Of a DNA stretch of 64,000 nt, positions 35,894 to 43,882 are shown in pieces (position 1 is the first letter of the stretch; every line of letters starts with the position of its first letter). A model generated the notes under the pieces. That model saw only the letters and a list, made by a program, of their open reading frames with translations. It was not told the DNA's origin and did no database searches. The stretch covers positions 62,001 through 126,000 of the forward strand of contig JACKAO010000004.1 of assembly GCA_020635035.1 (NCBI GenBank). Direction: 5' to 3'. Source of the DNA: Calditrichia bacterium (GTDB lineage: Bacteria > Calditrichota > Calditrichia > Calditrichales > J004). Both the position numbers and the translations under genes were made by a program.

Positions 35894-36757
35894 ATGAATA
35901 GCAATCCAAAAGATAAATCTTCAAAAAATAAATCTGCATTAAGCTCCTGGCGTCTGCGAATTCATGAAATTATTTTTGAAGCAGACACACGCATGGGTAA
36001 AGCTTTTGATATTATTTTAATTATCACAATTTTGTTGAGTGTAATTGCGGTTATGCTGGACAGTATGCCCGAAGTTCGCAGAAACTATGGCAGCATACTT
36101 CTTGTTCTTGAGTGGAGTTTTACCATTCTGTTCACCATTGAATATGTTCTTCGTCTGATCACTGTGGGGCGGCCTTTAAAATATGCAGGAAGTTTTTACG
36201 GAATAGTTGATTTATTATCCATCATCCCGACCTACTTCAGCCTGCTATTCCCCGGGACGCAAATGCTTGTGGTTATAAGAATCTTGCGAGTTCTGCGTAT
36301 CTTCCGTGTATTAAAGCTGGCGCAATATCTTGGTGAAGCGCAGATGATTAAACAGGCACTTAAAGCCAGCCGCCGCAAAATCACGGTTTTCCTGGTTACA
36401 GTCGTTACCATTGTTATAATTGTCGGTTCGATGATGTACCTGATTGAGGGAGAAGAAAGCGGGTTCGTAAGTATTCCCCATAGTATCTACTGGGCGATCG
36501 TCACTTTGACAACAGTTGGATATGGAGATATCACGCCAATTACAAGCCTGGGAAGAATTCTTTCGGCAATAGTAATGATTTTAGGTTATGCAATAATAGC
36601 CGTACCGACCGGAATTGTAACCGCTGAAATGACACAAACCTTTACCAAAAAGCATGTTACTACCCAGGCTTGTCCGCAATGCAGCATGGAAGGACATGAT
36701 GTGGATGCACAATTCTGCAAATACTGCGGTTCAGTTTTAAACCATGATTCATTTTAA
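35894..36757 (+). CDS. Voltage-gated potassium-type ion channel with C-terminal zinc ribbon
   Basis: 287 aa with six membrane helices. S4 voltage sensor RILRVLRIFRVLKLAQ has Arg at every third place (about 131-146). The pore selectivity filter is TTVGYGD (about 210-216), the K+ signature. The C-terminal cytoplasmic end holds two CxxC pairs, CPQC and CKYC, forming a zinc ribbon (about 256-282) instead of an RCK domain. Predicted to pass K+ across the inner membrane. The ribbon may gate or tetramerise the channel (inference). Monocistronic. Confidence 0.9.
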   Translation: MNSNPKDKSSKNKSALSSWRLRIHEIIFEADTRMGKAFDIILIITILLSVIAVMLDSMPEVRRNYGSILLVLEWSFTILFTIEYVLRLITVGRPLKYAGSFYGIVDLLSIIPTYFSLLFPGTQMLVVIRILRVLRIFRVLKLAQYLGEAQMIKQALKASRRKITVFLVTVVTIVIIVGSMMYLIEGEESGFVSIPHSIYWAIVTLTTVGYGDITPITSLGRILSAIVMILGYAIIAVPTGIVTAEMTQTFTKKHVTTQACPQCSMEGHDVDAQFCKYCGSVLNHDSF

Positions 36758-36905
36758 TTGAATACCGGATTTTTCGTAATAATCAATTAACCATAATACC
36801 TGTTTAAATAAATCCGGAAAGTTTGTCTTGATATTTTTTTAAAAAAGTTGCAAGAAATGTTCAGGATGTTTGTCTCTATATTAAATAAACAAACAGGACT
36901 CGGCC

Positions 36906-37487
36906 ATGCCTGTTGCGAAAACGGCGGAAAATACATCCGGATTGTACATGACTTTTAATGAAATATATGAGCAAAATGCTGATATGGTTCTGAATCTTGC
37001 CTTTAGAATGTGTGGCCGTGAAGATATTGCCCGCGATTTGACACAGGATGTATTTATTAAAGTATATCAAAAAATCGGGACTTTTCAGGAACAATCAAAA
37101 ATTTCAACCTGGATATACCGGATAGCAATGAACCACATTATAAATTATCTGAAACGTGAAAAGCGAATCTCTTTTTTTGATTTTATGGAAAAAGATGCAA
37201 CAAAAGCGATTAGTGAAGGGCCGGTTCTGACATATTGGGAACAGAATCTGCCAACGCAGCCGGACGATTCTTTGCAAGATCATGAAAAAGAAATAATTGT
37301 CCGGAATGCACTGGATAGTCTTTCTGCAAAATACAGGGTTCCCTTTATGTTATTCAGATATGAAGAAATGAGTTATCAGGAGATTGCAGATCATCTGGAG
37401 ATAACTTTGAGTGCTGTCGAGACACGGATTCACCGGGCAAAAAAGAAACTTGCTGATAAACTGAAACCATGGTTAAAACATTTATAA
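36906..37487 (+). CDS. ECF-type RNA polymerase sigma factor
   Basis: 193 aa with region 2 (ADMVLNLAFRMCGREDIARDLTQDVFIKVYQ...STWIYRIAMNHIINYLKRE) and region 4 (LSAKYRVPFMLFRYEEMSYQEIADHLEITLSAVETRIHRAKKKL). ATG 36906 is used. An internal ATG at 36948 (MTFNEIYEQ) is about equally plausible. First gene of a three-gene operon with a probable anti-sigma and a Spy/CpxP-like protein, the usual layout for envelope-stress or metal response. A possible autoregulatory promoter is described in the findings. Confidence 0.92.
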   Translation: MPVAKTAENTSGLYMTFNEIYEQNADMVLNLAFRMCGREDIARDLTQDVFIKVYQKIGTFQEQSKISTWIYRIAMNHIINYLKREKRISFFDFMEKDATKAISEGPVLTYWEQNLPTQPDDSLQDHEKEIIVRNALDSLSAKYRVPFMLFRYEEMSYQEIADHLEITLSAVETRIHRAKKKLADKLKPWLKHL

Positions 37488-37497
37488 GAGTGTAATC

Positions 37498-37839
37498 ATG
37501 AATAAAGATAAACTAAACGAACTGCTTTCAATGAAGGCAAAATCTCCCGCTCCAAAGCTTCATGCGGATCCGTTTATGGTAACACGCATAGAAGCGTTGG
37601 CGAAGGAAAAATCAAAACCGCTCCCAGACACAGGCGGGCTTCTTGCAAACTGGTCACTGGCATCTGTCCTGGCGGCAGGGGCCGTTATTTTAGGAATATA
37701 CCTGGGTAACGGATTGAGCAGCTCTTCTGCGGTAAATGAAACATCAACAGAAATTTTAACAGAATATTCACAAGCATTCTACCAGTCGGGATTCGTGGAA
37801 GACTGGCATAATGTTTTTGAAGACGGAGATACCCAATGA
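37498..37839 (+). CDS. Putative anti-sigma factor, single TM
   Basis: 113 aa, ten bases after the sigma gene. N-terminal ~50 residues cytoplasmic and charged, one TM helix (about 50-70, SLASVLAAGAVILGIYLG), short periplasmic tail. No zinc-binding anti-sigma motif is seen, so the call rests on position and topology. Its stop overlaps the next start (ATGA). Confidence 0.6.
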   Translation: MNKDKLNELLSMKAKSPAPKLHADPFMVTRIEALAKEKSKPLPDTGGLLANWSLASVLAAGAVILGIYLGNGLSSSSAVNETSTEILTEYSQAFYQSGFVEDWHNVFEDGDTQ

Positions 37840-38378
37840 AAGTCAAAGTATTGAGTGGTATACTTATTTTTTCACTGGCATTAAATCTTGCAGTGATAGG
37901 GACATTTTTATATCACCGTTTTGATCGTCCGGATGCTTTCTTCCCACCGGAAGGAGCTAAACCACCCTTTATTAAGGATATGGATTTAGACGAAGATCAG
38001 CGACGCGAAATGTTTGAATTGTTCAATAAATTCCGCAGGTCAAGTATGAACGACATGAAAGATATTTTCAGGATTGAACAACAACTATTTGATGAAATTA
38101 TGGCGAATAATATCAATATGAATGCAGTGGACAGTTTAAATAATCTAATTGCATCAAAAAAATCTGAACTTAGTTCAAAAGCGATTAATAATTTCATAAG
38201 AACAAAAAAATTTCTTACAAAGGAACAGCAAGAACATTTTCTGAAATCACTCTTACAACAACGCCCAAGACCTTTTCGCCACGACAGACGCCCGGACGAA
38301 TGGCGGCCCGATGATGAAGATTTCAGATTCAGGGGTAATGATTCTTCAAAAACACGTCCCGAAAGAATGAGAAAATAA
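37836..38378 (+). CDS. Periplasmic Spy/CpxP/CnrX-like sensor protein
   Basis: 180 aa with an N-terminal TM anchor (about 5-25). The helical body carries the two family motifs LDEDQRREM and LTKEQQEHF (LTxxQ type), as in the heavy-metal-resistance/Spy group that forms curved helical dimers. The C-terminus is rich in Arg/Asp/Pro (RRPDEWRPDDEDFRF). In CnrX and related systems this protein senses metal or misfolding and controls the anti-sigma. The three-gene order here fits that. Confidence 0.78.
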   Translation: MKVKVLSGILIFSLALNLAVIGTFLYHRFDRPDAFFPPEGAKPPFIKDMDLDEDQRREMFELFNKFRRSSMNDMKDIFRIEQQLFDEIMANNINMNAVDSLNNLIASKKSELSSKAINNFIRTKKFLTKEQQEHFLKSLLQQRPRPFRHDRRPDEWRPDDEDFRFRGNDSSKTRPERMRK

Positions 38379-38489
38379 GGAGGATATCCAGATTTAATTG
38401 CTACCGATTCCGGAATAATCAGAACAGGCCTGTCTTTTATTAAGGGCTGATAAAGCTATAATCCAATTATTTTTTACAGAGGAGTTACT

Positions 38490-39491
38490 ATGTTGCGTTT
38501 TAGAAAAATAGTTCATCTAGTGCTTTTGCCGATTTTGCTATTTGTGATCTCATGCGAAAATTCGAGTTCTTCACAGGAGAATATATCGAGTGATTCATAT
38601 AACATGGCACTTATAGAAGCATTAGATGATGAAATAATGCTGGTTCAGCAGGATAAAGCAAATCTTGTTGAAGGCGATGTTTTGTTCTCACTAAGCTGGG
38701 GTAATTTAAAAGGACGACCCGGAATGTTCGATGGAGATATTGAAAGCGGGCATGCAATGGCGATTGCTTTCAGTGATTCTTTTTCGGTAAAGCCATATTT
38801 TCACCAGGGTGGATTAAATATGGGTGATGTTATACTTCTGGGTCCTGAAGGTGCGATAACTTTAAAAACTTTAAATGGCAAAAATGGTGGTTATGTTTAT
38901 CTGACTGCTCCGGGAAAACCAGGGAAAGGGCATTCGGGTATTTTTGAACCTGTTTCAGTTCCCTTCTCGGCGGACTATGATTATGTTTTTAATGTTTCCG
39001 GTTCAGATGATTTTACTGCTATGGATATCACGTTAAAGTCACCGTCGGCAAAACTGGCTATTTCAAATCTTGAAGACGGACAAAGTGTTGCGCTAGATCA
39101 GGATTTAAATATTGAATGGACAGGTGCATCTGCTGGCAGTGAAGTTATTATCGCTTTATTACCATTCCCGGGAATGGAGAAGGTGAAGATGGACCATTCC
39201 GGTCATCCGGGAAAGGGACCGAAAGGTAAAAAGCATCCGGCACCCGGAGTTGATCCTGATTTTATCCGCCTGAATTTTGATAATCATCCGGCGATTATAT
39301 CTAAAATTGAAAGTAACGAAGGTAGTTTGGTAATAGATCAGCAGAGCCTTTCTGCTCTTGTCGATAGCACAAATGCGGGTTCGTTAATGCTACATATTTC
39401 CGCAATAGAAACTTCAAACGAATCCCGAAACGATATTTCTATCAGTAAAATAATTCGTATGAATGATCGTATTGTTTTAAATCTTGAATAA
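38490..39491 (+). CDS. Lipoprotein, unknown function, possible member of the ECF regulon
   Basis: 333 aa, lipobox FVISC (about residues 18-22), AGAGG ribosome site. Not recognised as a family. A central segment is Gly/Lys/His/Pro rich (about 230-250, HSGHPGKGPKGKKHPAPG). The part around residues 195-225 (ISNLEDGQSVALDQDLNIEWTG) looks like an Ig-type beta-sandwich seen in surface lipoproteins of FCB bacteria. Lies downstream of the sigma operon with its own leader region, and ends at a strong terminator. Confidence 0.7.
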   Translation: MLRFRKIVHLVLLPILLFVISCENSSSSQENISSDSYNMALIEALDDEIMLVQQDKANLVEGDVLFSLSWGNLKGRPGMFDGDIESGHAMAIAFSDSFSVKPYFHQGGLNMGDVILLGPEGAITLKTLNGKNGGYVYLTAPGKPGKGHSGIFEPVSVPFSADYDYVFNVSGSDDFTAMDITLKSPSAKLAISNLEDGQSVALDQDLNIEWTGASAGSEVIIALLPFPGMEKVKMDHSGHPGKGPKGKKHPAPGVDPDFIRLNFDNHPAIISKIESNEGSLVIDQQSLSALVDSTNAGSLMLHISAIETSNESRNDISISKIIRMNDRIVLNLE

Positions 39492-39500
39492 TCATCGGTT

Positions 39501-39528
39501 GCCGCGTCTGTAATGGCGCGGCTTTTTT
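39501..39528 (+). terminator. Rho-independent terminator
   Basis: GCCGCG (39501-39506) / CGCGGC (39517-39522) stem followed by six T. Confidence 0.85.
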
Positions 39529-39601
39529 AGTTTTCCTTCTTTTTGCCCCATTACTGAATATGCTATAAATTACTGTCTGCATCATCAAACCAGGAGTAAT
39601 A

Positions 39602-41383
39602 ATGAGATTCTTGATTCTTTTAACTATTGTATTTCTTTTCAGTTGTGTTAACAAAGAAGTAGTGCAAAACGAAACCCAGCAATTTCTGGATAACTACAGC
39701 AGTGAATTTCAGAAACTTTATTATGCATCTGCTGAAGCTGAATGGAGATCGAATACATATATCGTTGAAGGTGATACAGCCACTTCGAATGCTACTCAGC
39801 GTGCGAATAAAGCATTGGCTAAATTTACCGGGAGTAAGGAAAATATTGAAAAAGCCCGTCAATTACTTCAGCAAAAGGATTTGCTAAAACCGATTCAGGT
39901 CAAACAGCTGGAAACCGTTTTATACCAGGCAGCTAACAATCCTGAAACAGTAGAGCAAATTGTTGATGCGCGTATCAAAGCTGAAACTGAACAGACGGAA
40001 AAATTGTATGGATTTGATTTTAAAATTGATGATAAGTCAGTTTCGACAAATGATATTGATGATATACTCAGGGTTGAAACAAATATGCCAAAACGTTTAG
40101 CTGCCTGGGAATCAAGTAAAGAAGTCGGCAAAGGTTTAAAATCCGGATTGACAAATCTTCAGAAACTACGCAACGAAACTGTTCAGGCACTAGGATATTC
40201 CGATTTCTTTTCCTACCAGGTGTCAGATTACGGGATGACGACAAAAGAAATGATGGATCTTAATAAACGTCTTGTTGAAGAACTTATGCCACTATACAGA
40301 GAACTGCATACCTATGCCCGGTATGAATTGGCAAAAAAATATGGTGTTTCAGAAGTGCCGGATTACCTGCCGGCGCACTGGCTCCCAAACCGCTGGGGAC
40401 AAGACTGGAGCAGCATGGTGGATGTTAAAGGTATCGATCTTGATGGCGTTTTAAAAGATAAAGGTGCCCAATGGCTGGTTGAGCAGGCAGAACGTTTTTA
40501 TGTCAGTCTTGGAATGGAAAAACTTCCTGCAATTTTTTGGGAAAAGTCGAGTCTATATCCGGCACCCATCGATGCAGCTTATAAGAAGAACAATCATGCT
40601 TCTGCCTGGCATATGGATCTGGAGAATGATGTGCGCAGCCTGATGAGTGTTGTTCCAAATTCCGAGTGGTATGAAACAACTCACCACGAGCTGGGACATA
40701 TTTACTATTATATTCTTTATACAAATCCTGACGTCCCCCTTTTATTAAGGGCCGGTGCAAATCGTGCTTTTCATGAAGCGATTGGCAGTATGCTCGGATT
40801 AGCAGCCATGCAAAAACCTTTCCTGCAGAACCTGGATCTTGTCCCATCCGATATTGAAACAGACCAGATGCAAAGTCTGCTAAAGGAGGCATTAAATTAT
40901 GTTGTTTTTATACCCTGGTCAGCAGGTGTGATGACAGAATTTGAATACGAGCTTTATGCCAATAATCTCCCGGAAAATCAGTTTAATGCAAAATGGTGGG
41001 AGATGGTTAAGAAATACCAGGGCATAGTTCCGCCATCTGACCGTGGTGAAGAATATTGCGATGCGGCATCAAAAACTCATATTAATAATGACGCGGCGCA
41101 ATACTATGATTATGCCTTATCTTATGTATTATTGTTTCAGTTGCATAATTATATCGCTACGAAAATCCTGAATGAAGATCCCCATTCAACCAACTATTAC
41201 GGCAATAAAGAAGTTGGGAATTTCTTAAAACAAATTTTATCTCCCGGCGCAAGTGTTGACTGGCGAAAACTTATGCAGGATACTCTTGGAGAAGAGATCA
41301 GTGCCAATGCCATGCTAGAATATTTTGCTCCGCTGATGGAATATCTGAAAAAAGAAAATGAAGGCAGGAAATATACAATTTAA
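39602..41383 (+). CDS. M2-family (ACE-like) peptidyl-dipeptidase lipoprotein
   Basis: 593 aa, lipobox LFSC near residue 15. Zinc site HHELGH (HExxH) at about residue 361, followed by the third ligand region FHEAIGSMLGL about 25 residues on, and the family segments RLAAWESSKEVGKGL and VDWRKLMQDTLGEEISANAMLEYF. Length and the motif order match bacterial M2 peptidases, which cut dipeptides from the C-terminus of peptides. Exported to the periplasm or outer membrane surface. Confidence 0.92.
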   Translation: MRFLILLTIVFLFSCVNKEVVQNETQQFLDNYSSEFQKLYYASAEAEWRSNTYIVEGDTATSNATQRANKALAKFTGSKENIEKARQLLQQKDLLKPIQVKQLETVLYQAANNPETVEQIVDARIKAETEQTEKLYGFDFKIDDKSVSTNDIDDILRVETNMPKRLAAWESSKEVGKGLKSGLTNLQKLRNETVQALGYSDFFSYQVSDYGMTTKEMMDLNKRLVEELMPLYRELHTYARYELAKKYGVSEVPDYLPAHWLPNRWGQDWSSMVDVKGIDLDGVLKDKGAQWLVEQAERFYVSLGMEKLPAIFWEKSSLYPAPIDAAYKKNNHASAWHMDLENDVRSLMSVVPNSEWYETTHHELGHIYYYILYTNPDVPLLLRAGANRAFHEAIGSMLGLAAMQKPFLQNLDLVPSDIETDQMQSLLKEALNYVVFIPWSAGVMTEFEYELYANNLPENQFNAKWWEMVKKYQGIVPPSDRGEEYCDAASKTHINNDAAQYYDYALSYVLLFQLHNYIATKILNEDPHSTNYYGNKEVGNFLKQILSPGASVDWRKLMQDTLGEEISANAMLEYFAPLMEYLKKENEGRKYTI

Positions 41384-41695
41384 AATAAAGGGGAGCTGCC
41401 CGCTAAGCATGGTTTGTCATCACGAGATAAAGTTGGAACGATGTGTTCTCTGATTTGCGACAGCTCCTTCTTCCTTTCAGTGTAAAAAAGTATAGTAAAT
41501 ATTAAATAAAATTTTTTCTTCACCGAGATTTAAAAATCCGGAACTAAGAGTCCATTTGAAAGTAATTATTAAATAACAATTCAGAGTGGATACTTTTTAG
41601 TCACTAAGACTATTTTTATTATTTCTGCAGATTTGGATTCGAATACCGGTTTATACTGCCTAAACATTAAATCATAAAAACGTAGGAGTCATCCT
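41384..41695. other. Intergenic region with a long-range hairpin
   Basis: 312 bases without a gene. GGAGCTG at 41392-41398 can pair with CAGCTCC at 41461-41467, enclosing 62 bases that hold a smaller GAAC/GTTC hairpin. A pyrimidine-rich run (TTCTTCCTTT) follows. This may be a terminator for the M2 peptidase gene or a small structured RNA. The later part (41470-41690) is AT-rich and carries the promoter and a GTAGGAG-like site for the HigA-like gene. Confidence 0.35.
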
Positions 41696-41995
41696 ATGGT
41701 TAAGTATAATTTACCACCAACGTTTCCCGGTCAAATTTTAAAATCGGCTTATCTTGATCCATTGGGTTTAACCGTTGAAGACCTTGCAGATGCTATTAAT
41801 ATTAGTGCGGATGAGATAAGGTATATTTTAACCGGTGAAGAAAAAGTTACTGCGGATATTGCGATCCGGTTGTCGTGCTGTTTGAATACAAGTCCTGAAT
41901 TTTGGCTGGGTCTTCAAATTAACTGGGATTTATGGCGAACTTTTAATTTAAGACCTGCTATTTATGAGAGTATCAGGCCGATTGAACTTCACTAA
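41696..41995 (+). CDS. HigA-family XRE antitoxin-like regulator (no toxin gene beside it)
   Basis: 99 aa. N-terminal PPTFPGQILKSAYLDPLGL followed by the helix-turn-helix VEDLADAINISADEIRYILTGE and PEFWLGLQINWDLW are hallmarks of the VapI/HigA family. HigB-type toxins normally sit just upstream, but 41384-41695 has no open frame for one and the downstream gene is convergent. So it is a solitary regulator or an antitoxin that lost its toxin. Confidence 0.85.
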   Translation: MVKYNLPPTFPGQILKSAYLDPLGLTVEDLADAINISADEIRYILTGEEKVTADIAIRLSCCLNTSPEFWLGLQINWDLWRTFNLRPAIYESIRPIELH

Positions 41996-42002
41996 ATAAA
42001 GA

Positions 42003-42608
42003 CTATACTTTTCTGCTCTCTGTAAGCTGGTTTAAAAGTACACGTGTTTTTAATGCTTCCTGGTCACCGGCCATACTTAGGTATGTTGTAAATGATTGAA
42101 TTGCTCCGTCGATATCATTTTGCATAACCTGAACAAGTCCAAGATTAAAATAAATATTAGCATCATCCGGGTCGATCTTCAGCGCCATTTCATAATGAAG
42201 ACGCGCCAGATTTAAATCTTCATTATCAAAATAAAGGTTTGCCAGGTTAAAATGTGCTTCAAAATGTCTTGGTTCGATTGCCAGGGCATGCGAGAAATAA
42301 TCAATTGCTTTAACATAATTGCTGTCATGGGCTTCCAGGATTCCAAGATTGCAATAGGAATCTGCACTACAATCATTCTCTTCAATCGCTTTCAGATATA
42401 ATTCGCGTGCTTGGGTATCGCCATTTTCATCAAAAACAAAAGCCTGCTCAAACGCGCTTAATTTTTTATCGATTGAAAATATTTTCGCCGGTTTTTTTTC
42501 AAACAGGTTAAGCTGGCCTTTTTCTTCCATCTTGGACTTTTTATCATTGTTGGCCTTCTTATGCCCCAGCCTGACCGGCTTTTGCTCGTGTAATTTGAAT
42601 ATATTCAT
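42003..42608 (-). CDS. TPR-repeat protein
   Basis: 201 aa with a basic N-terminus and at least three tetratricopeptide repeats between about 65 and 185 (ADSYCNLGILEAHDSNYVKAIDYFSHALAIEP, EAHFNLANLYFDNEDLNLARLHYEMALKIDP, ANIYFNLGLVQVMQNDIDGAIQSF, listed as separate repeats). A protein-protein interaction scaffold. It begins eight bases after the Ku gene, so the two are cotranscribed. A link to end joining is possible but unproven. Confidence 0.82.
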   Translation of the reverse strand: MNIFKLHEQKPVRLGHKKANNDKKSKMEEKGQLNLFEKKPAKIFSIDKKLSAFEQAFVFDENGDTQARELYLKAIEENDCSADSYCNLGILEAHDSNYVKAIDYFSHALAIEPRHFEAHFNLANLYFDNEDLNLARLHYEMALKIDPDDANIYFNLGLVQVMQNDIDGAIQSFTTYLSMAGDQEALKTRVLLNQLTESRKV

Positions 42609-42616
42609 TTAGGAGA

Positions 42617-43456
42617 TTAAGCTGTCTTTTTCTGTTTTTGCGTTGTTTCTTTACTTTTACCTGTGGCTTTTTTCATTGGTTTCTTTGATGCTTTTGCCTG
42701 CTCGATACTTGCCTTTAATGCATCCATAATATCAACAACTTCTTTTTCTTCTTCTTCAAGTGTTACTATTTCTTTTCCTTCGATTTTTGCCTGAATCACT
42801 TCACGTAATGAATCACCATACCTGTCTTTAAGTTCAATGTCCGACAACTTTTTATTCATAGATCCAACCAGGGTTTCAGCGAGTTTTAGTTCTTCCTGCG
42901 TTGGATCAGCAGGATTAAGATCCGGGATTTTATTAATATCACGTATTTCATCAGGATAACGCAGTTTGTAAAACATAATGCCGTTTTGTTCCGGAGCAAT
43001 CAGAACGACATCTTCCCGCTCCCGTAACACGACCCGTCCGATCCCCATTTTTCCTGTTTTTTTCAGAGTCTGGCAAAGCAGATTGTATGGTTTGGATGCA
43101 ACTTCACCATCCGGTCCGACAAAATAAGGTGTATCAAATAAGGTTGAGTGCACTTCACTGGCATCAACAAATCCTTCAATATCAATGGCTTTGGTGCTTT
43201 TGAGCTTTAACTTATCAAAATCACTCTGCTCCACAATCACATATTGTTCAGGTTCATATTGATAGCCCTTTACAATTTCTTCTTTGTCGACACTTTCACC
43301 ACATTTTTTGCACTTTTTCTGATAACCTATAGCACCATTACAATCTTTATGTAATTGATTGAAGCGCATGGTTTGTGCTGTTTCGATTGCACCATAAACA
43401 CGAATCGGAATGGTGACGAGTGAAAAACGGATGTGGCCTTTCCAGATTGCCCGCAT
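42617..43456 (-). CDS. ku: Ku protein, non-homologous end joining
   Basis: 279 aa from ATG 43456 (GAGGGGA six bases upstream; a TTG 15 bases earlier is less likely). Bacterial Ku signature: MRAIWKGHIRFSLVTIPIRVY at the start (first 20 residues), LHKDCNGAIGYQKKCKKCG, and the core beta-barrel with EYQYEPEQ-like GYQYEPEQYV. The Lys-rich tail (KASKKPMKKATGKSK) binds DNA and LigD in other bacteria. The LigD partner is encoded at 52073-54367. Confidence 0.95.
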   Translation of the reverse strand: MRAIWKGHIRFSLVTIPIRVYGAIETAQTMRFNQLHKDCNGAIGYQKKCKKCGESVDKEEIVKGYQYEPEQYVIVEQSDFDKLKLKSTKAIDIEGFVDASEVHSTLFDTPYFVGPDGEVASKPYNLLCQTLKKTGKMGIGRVVLREREDVVLIAPEQNGIMFYKLRYPDEIRDINKIPDLNPADPTQEELKLAETLVGSMNKKLSDIELKDRYGDSLREVIQAKIEGKEIVTLEEEEKEVVDIMDALKASIEQAKASKKPMKKATGKSKETTQKQKKTA

Positions 43457-43569
43457 ATTAAATCCCCTCAATAGTTAAGCAGCCTGAAGATAGTTACAGA
43501 TTGTGGTTTTTGCAAGGACAGGAGATACCGGGCATATTGATATGGCTGGAATAAAGACGAACCGGTCTA

Positions 43570-43620
43570 TTCAAAAAAGTAAAATATCCCTGTTTCTTTA
43601 TATAATCTGAAAACAGGGAT
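43570..43620 (-). terminator. Rho-independent terminator of the sqr operon
   Basis: ATCCCTGTTT (43586-43595) pairs with AAACAGGGAT (43611-43620). Read on the minus strand the stem is followed by ATTTTACTTTTTT. Confidence 0.8.
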
Positions 43621-43665
43621 AGATGTTTTTAAAACATTTACAATGAAAATATTGACTTAATTAAA

Positions 43666-43812
43666 CTAGTGCTTCCTGACCATTCTTAAAACTTTAAGGT
43701 TGATTATCAGAAAGCGCCAAAGTTGCCATAACAGGTTTGTTCTGCTTTTTTTAACAAAACTGGTTGGAACCGGTGGGTAATAATTTTGCTCGTAGGGTTT
43801 TCTTTCAGACAT
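43666..43812 (-). CDS. Small basic membrane-associated protein downstream of sqr
   Basis: 48 aa starting at ATG 43812 with AAGGAAA upstream. A frame from 43899 is longer but lacks a site. Contains YYPPVP, then an amphipathic or hydrophobic helix LLWQLWRFLIINLKVLRMV with basic residues, suiting membrane attachment. Not a recognised family. Its position directly after the quinone reductase gene and before the terminator suggests a partner or assembly role (inference). Confidence 0.6.
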   Translation of the reverse strand: MSERKPYEQNYYPPVPTSFVKKSRTNLLWQLWRFLIINLKVLRMVRKH

Positions 43813-43882
43813 TTTATTTTCCTTTAATATTAAAACCATGCATAGATTGCTTCTACCTAAAAACGGGATGGTAATGACACGT

